This document shows positions 61,167-64,000 of a stretch of 64,000 bases of DNA, in pieces. The stretch's first letter is position 1, and every line of letters starts with the position of its first letter. The stretch comes from Diphasiastrum complanatum. Its lineage: Eukaryota > Streptophyta > Lycopodiopsida > Lycopodiales > Lycopodiaceae. Where the stretch lies: the NCBI GenBank assembly GCA_029204225.1, contig MU831554.1, forward strand, positions 124,815-188,814, given 5' to 3'. A program made the translations under genes and the position numbers. Below the pieces are notes generated by a model that did no database searches, was not told the origin of the DNA, and saw only the letters and a program-made list of their open reading frames with translations.

Positions 61167-61353
61167 AATAAGACAGCTATAAAATTAGCCTTTCTTATTG
61201 ATATTTCCACAGGCGTCGAGATACATTGCAGCTCTATGTCCAACTTTACCATCAGGGAGCATCAAACTCGCATAAACATCATCCAACAAGAGGAGAGAGC
61301 AACACTTGAACATGGATGAGACGTCTGCGGTAAGGATGTAGATCAGAATGAAT

Positions 61354-61388
<35 letters not shown>

Positions 61389-61762
61389 CGATTCGTATTT
61401 CTGTTTATCTTGTATTAGAATGTTTCATATTCCATGAAAAAAAAAGATTTGGTTTTTGTGGGGTTTTCAACCACCAACTTTGTGGAAACTTTGAAACAAG
61501 AACTTAATGGATTCTTTGTGCTAATTACGCCCAATTTTTGGGCTTTTTAAAAAGCATAAAATGTCACTCTATCTTTGTTTTTAAATTTCAAAATTTTGAA
61601 AACACATTCCAAACGCGTGTCAGACTGCGCATCAGTCTGCGTCAGACTGTGCACGTCAGATTGCCACATGGCAGTTTCTCATCGGTCCAAAAAACCCACA
61701 CTGCTGATTATGCTTTGTAAATGGCATGTGGAAAAGTCAAAGACTCCATTACGCAATGGAAT

Positions 61763-61862
61763 GAGCCGGGCACAGACCATTCTGCCCGGCAAGGATTTCC
61801 ACCAGGCCTCACCCAAAGTTTTTTGGAAATCCTTACCGGGCAGAATGGTCTGTGCCTGGCTC
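61763..61862. repeat. Near-perfect 100 nt hairpin (39 bp arms, 22 nt loop)
   Basis: Left arm 61763-61801 (GAGCCGGGCACAGACCATTC and on) pairs with right arm 61824-61862 at 37 of 39 positions; both exceptions can be G-U pairs in RNA. Weaker pairing may continue outside. The size and near-complete pairing suit a young microRNA or short-hairpin gene, or a tiny foldback element. Confidence 0.75.
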
Positions 61863-62109
61863 CTTCCCATAATACGTTTTGGTATTGTGGCACAAATTCC
61901 TTGCCATGATGGTGAAAATCCCTACAATAGTCCAATACAAAAGATTGGGGAACCTTTGAAATAATAAATTTGCAAATAAGTAGGTCATCTTCTTTTGAAG
62001 CTGGCGTTCAATCAATAATCACACTTTTTACTTCAATGATCAAAATATTCAGGATCACTATTCACATTGGTATTGACAATAGTGTATCTAGACTATTCAT
62101 GATCAATAT

Positions 62110-62290
62110 TTAGATCAAAATCAGATTTCAGTATTTAAAGTATCAAAATATTCAAGTTTCACTATTCAAATTATTCACATTAAATATTCAAAATATTCAA
62201 GTTTCACTATTCAAAGTATCACATTAAATATCAAAAAATTCACCATCAGTATTCGAAATATTCACGTTTAGTACCAAAAAAAACTCTATG
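62110..62290. repeat. AT-rich degenerate repeat (ATTCAAAATATTCA words)
   Basis: Repeated ATTCAAGTTTCACTATTCAAA and variants at irregular spacing of 20-45 bp. Confidence 0.6.
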
Positions 62291-62329
62291 ACAATCCTGG
62301 ATGGTAGAGGTTGTGAATATAACATGGCT

Positions 62330-63607
62330 TAGAGATCAATAGAGTGAGGTATGACCCATAAAGTCACAAATGTCACATTTGATCAATGAAGTATCTGGGA
62401 TCGGTTGGTATGATGGGCACTCATTGCCAGTGTGTGCACATCAACAATGAGGGCACCATGTATTCTCTCGTCTATGGTGGATTTGGCCAATGGGTAACTG
62501 ACCCGACATCAAACTCTGGATAGACTTAAGAGTGTTTTGAAACTCTTTCGTGAGTTTCTCCATCTGTTGCTAGTGTTGTTGTAAGCAACTCCATTTGTGT
62601 TTTCCATAACTGTTCTCGTGTCTCCTCATTTGGTCGAGCTTCTTGGATAGCACGATGTGCTCTCCGTTCACATGGCTCATTGACATCTGATCCCTCATCT
62701 TCTTCTCGAATGGCATCAGACATGGCTTGTTTCAATGATGTGTATTCATCATTGGAGCGAAGTTCACGTCATATCCATCGTGGGAGTCCAATGAGAAACC
62801 AAATGATGAACATAGATTCAGTTGGTTGTTCTTGTACCTGACTTTTTAATCTTTTAAATCTTTCTATGTAGTCACGTACTTTCTCATCTTTTGCCATTTT
62901 GATGTTACTTAGCTTGACAAAAGGACTTTCGATCAAACGAAATGGCTTAAAACGTTTGATGAAGGCTTCCTTCAAGAGTGACCAGTCTCGTTTATTGCAC
63001 GATCAAGGTTAAAAAACCATTCTTGTGCTCGATCGATCATGGTCATCGAGAAGAGCTGAACCATGGCTTCTGGTGATGTCTCGCCATAGACATCGCATGC
63101 ATTCTCAAAGACTTGAAGAAATATTTGAGGGTCAGTGTTGTCGTCGTACTTAGGTAAATCTAACTTGGGAGTACGTTTTTAAGTATGCGGAACATTATTT
63201 GCAAAAGCTCTATTTAAGTGAGCTCGTGCATGTGAAGATTCTACAACATGAAAGTGTGGGCGATCGTATGGAGCTTCAAAATGCATGGGTTTCCATATGT
63301 CAAATGGGTCTGTTGATGGCTCTTGGACTTGGGATTTTATACTAGAATGTCTATTGAATCGAGCTTGTTCAATAGATGGAGAGACCATCTCTGGTGGATA
63401 GTCTTGTGTGGAATTCGGATCGTAAGGATGATCCATAACAAATCTAGAGTACCTGAGGATTGGGCAAGTAGGCCTCTTGGACTCTTTGGTAACTTGACTA
63501 TTTGTTTGTTTGTTTTTTTTTTTTGCCAAAATATTGGTCAGAGACGAATAATGTGGTGGTCCAAATGGCACAGTTTTTTGTTTGGTTTTTGGTTTAGGGT
63601 TTTGCAA
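62330..63607 (-). pseudogene. Ty3/gypsy gag remnant with two degenerate zinc knuckles
   Basis: From 63607: a Pro/Lys-rich leader, RFVMDHPYDPNSTQDYPPEM, then capsid text (LKMKEAFIKRFKPFRLIESP, KMAKDEKVRDYIERFKRLKS, FIIWFLIGLP) typical of the retrotransposon gag domain. REEDEGSDVNEP and later CPHC and CDICDFMGHTSLY follow. The last two look like C-x2-C-x4-H-x4-C knuckles with a stop in the first and the final Cys of the second changed to TGA. Frameshifts lie near 62980 and 62740. No LTR or pol is in the window, and its lineage differs from families 1 and 2. Confidence 0.7.
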
Positions 63608-63609
63608 TA

Positions 63610-64000
63610 AATTTGGAAAGAATTGTGGTATTTGGCAAACACTGAGGCCTAGTCAAAAAATAAAGTAGACCTTCTTTTGAAGTTGACTTGGTTCAGGTTA
63701 AAAGTTGAAGATTCACATGCATTAATTGTAAGTGATCCATAGTGACATGCAAGGCATGCACAAAGTGTAATGGACACATGCATGATGATTTGTACTTTGT
63801 TAGTTAGAACTAGCACACTTGGAAAAAGTTGGTAGAGTTTCATGCATGAGAAGTGGCAAATGTCACATAGACTCTAGTTTTCACTTTAGATGTCATTAAA
63901 TGATGGATGGGTGTGGTTCTACCTCGAGCTACCTCAAACTCCATAAATATGTGTAGCTCTCCTCACAATCAATGATGAAGAACCAAAGTTTTGTAGCTAC
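63610..64000. other. Right edge, nothing recognised
   Basis: It lies upstream of the gag remnant on the minus strand and may be its leader or LTR. No primer-binding site was found. Confidence 0.35.

Overview
This is a nuclear window from a land plant with a large, repeat-rich genome. The evidence is split genes with GT-AG introns, a plastid-targeted GNAT acetyltransferase, a plant-type O-fucosyltransferase, Ty1/copia and Ty3/gypsy LTR retrotransposons, L1-type LINEs and long CT/GA and CA microsatellites. The very long introns packed with old and young retroelements suggest a fern, lycophyte or gymnosperm rather than a compact angiosperm genome. I lean towards a fern, but the sequence alone does not settle this.

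Two host genes can be rebuilt, both on the minus strand. (1) A plastid GNAT-type N-acetyltransferase: exon 1 (5135-5566) and exon 2 (2193-2339) join in phase 0 across a 2.8 kb intron, and the gene runs off the left edge. (2) A type II membrane O-fucosyltransferase-family protein: ten exons between 56463 and 20373 join into 598 codons plus a stop. Its first intron is 20.9 kb (35351-56244) and its eighth is 7.7 kb (21883-29549), and most of the mobile DNA in the window sits in these two introns. Exon-like pieces of unrecognised genes lie at 11789-12439, 17610-17705 and 60881-61166.

Layout: 1-5134, GNAT introns with a 722 bp TIR element, a gypsy integrase remnant and tandem tRNA-like units; 5567-20372, intergenic, with a degenerate ORF, a 125 bp CT tract, an LTR with primer-binding site, a 0.5 kb inverted repeat (12.1/17.9 kb) and a decayed gypsy integrase interrupted by an internally deleted copia element; 20373-35350, the 3' nine exons of the fucosyltransferase gene, with a copia 5' end and a head-to-tail LINE array in intron 8; 35351-56244, intron 1, holding a LINE with an inverted 5' part, further LINE ends, and a gypsy element split by a second gypsy inserted in the opposite orientation; 56245-57000, first exon and upstream region; 57000-64000, intergenic, with a copia remnant, a near-perfect 100 nt hairpin and a gypsy gag remnant.

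The most interesting system is the L1-type LINE family. In the two best copies ORF1 and ORF2 lie in the same frame, separated by one TAG codon. A 6 nt spacer and a GC-rich stem-loop follow the TAG, and no Met codon occurs before the endonuclease catalytic region, which points to stop-codon readthrough. The same family ends in CTTT/CT tails, its recognisable 5' ends abut CT tracts, and copies follow one another tail to head, which suggests insertion into CT microsatellites including its own tails. One copy has the order and orientation expected of twin-primed reverse transcription.
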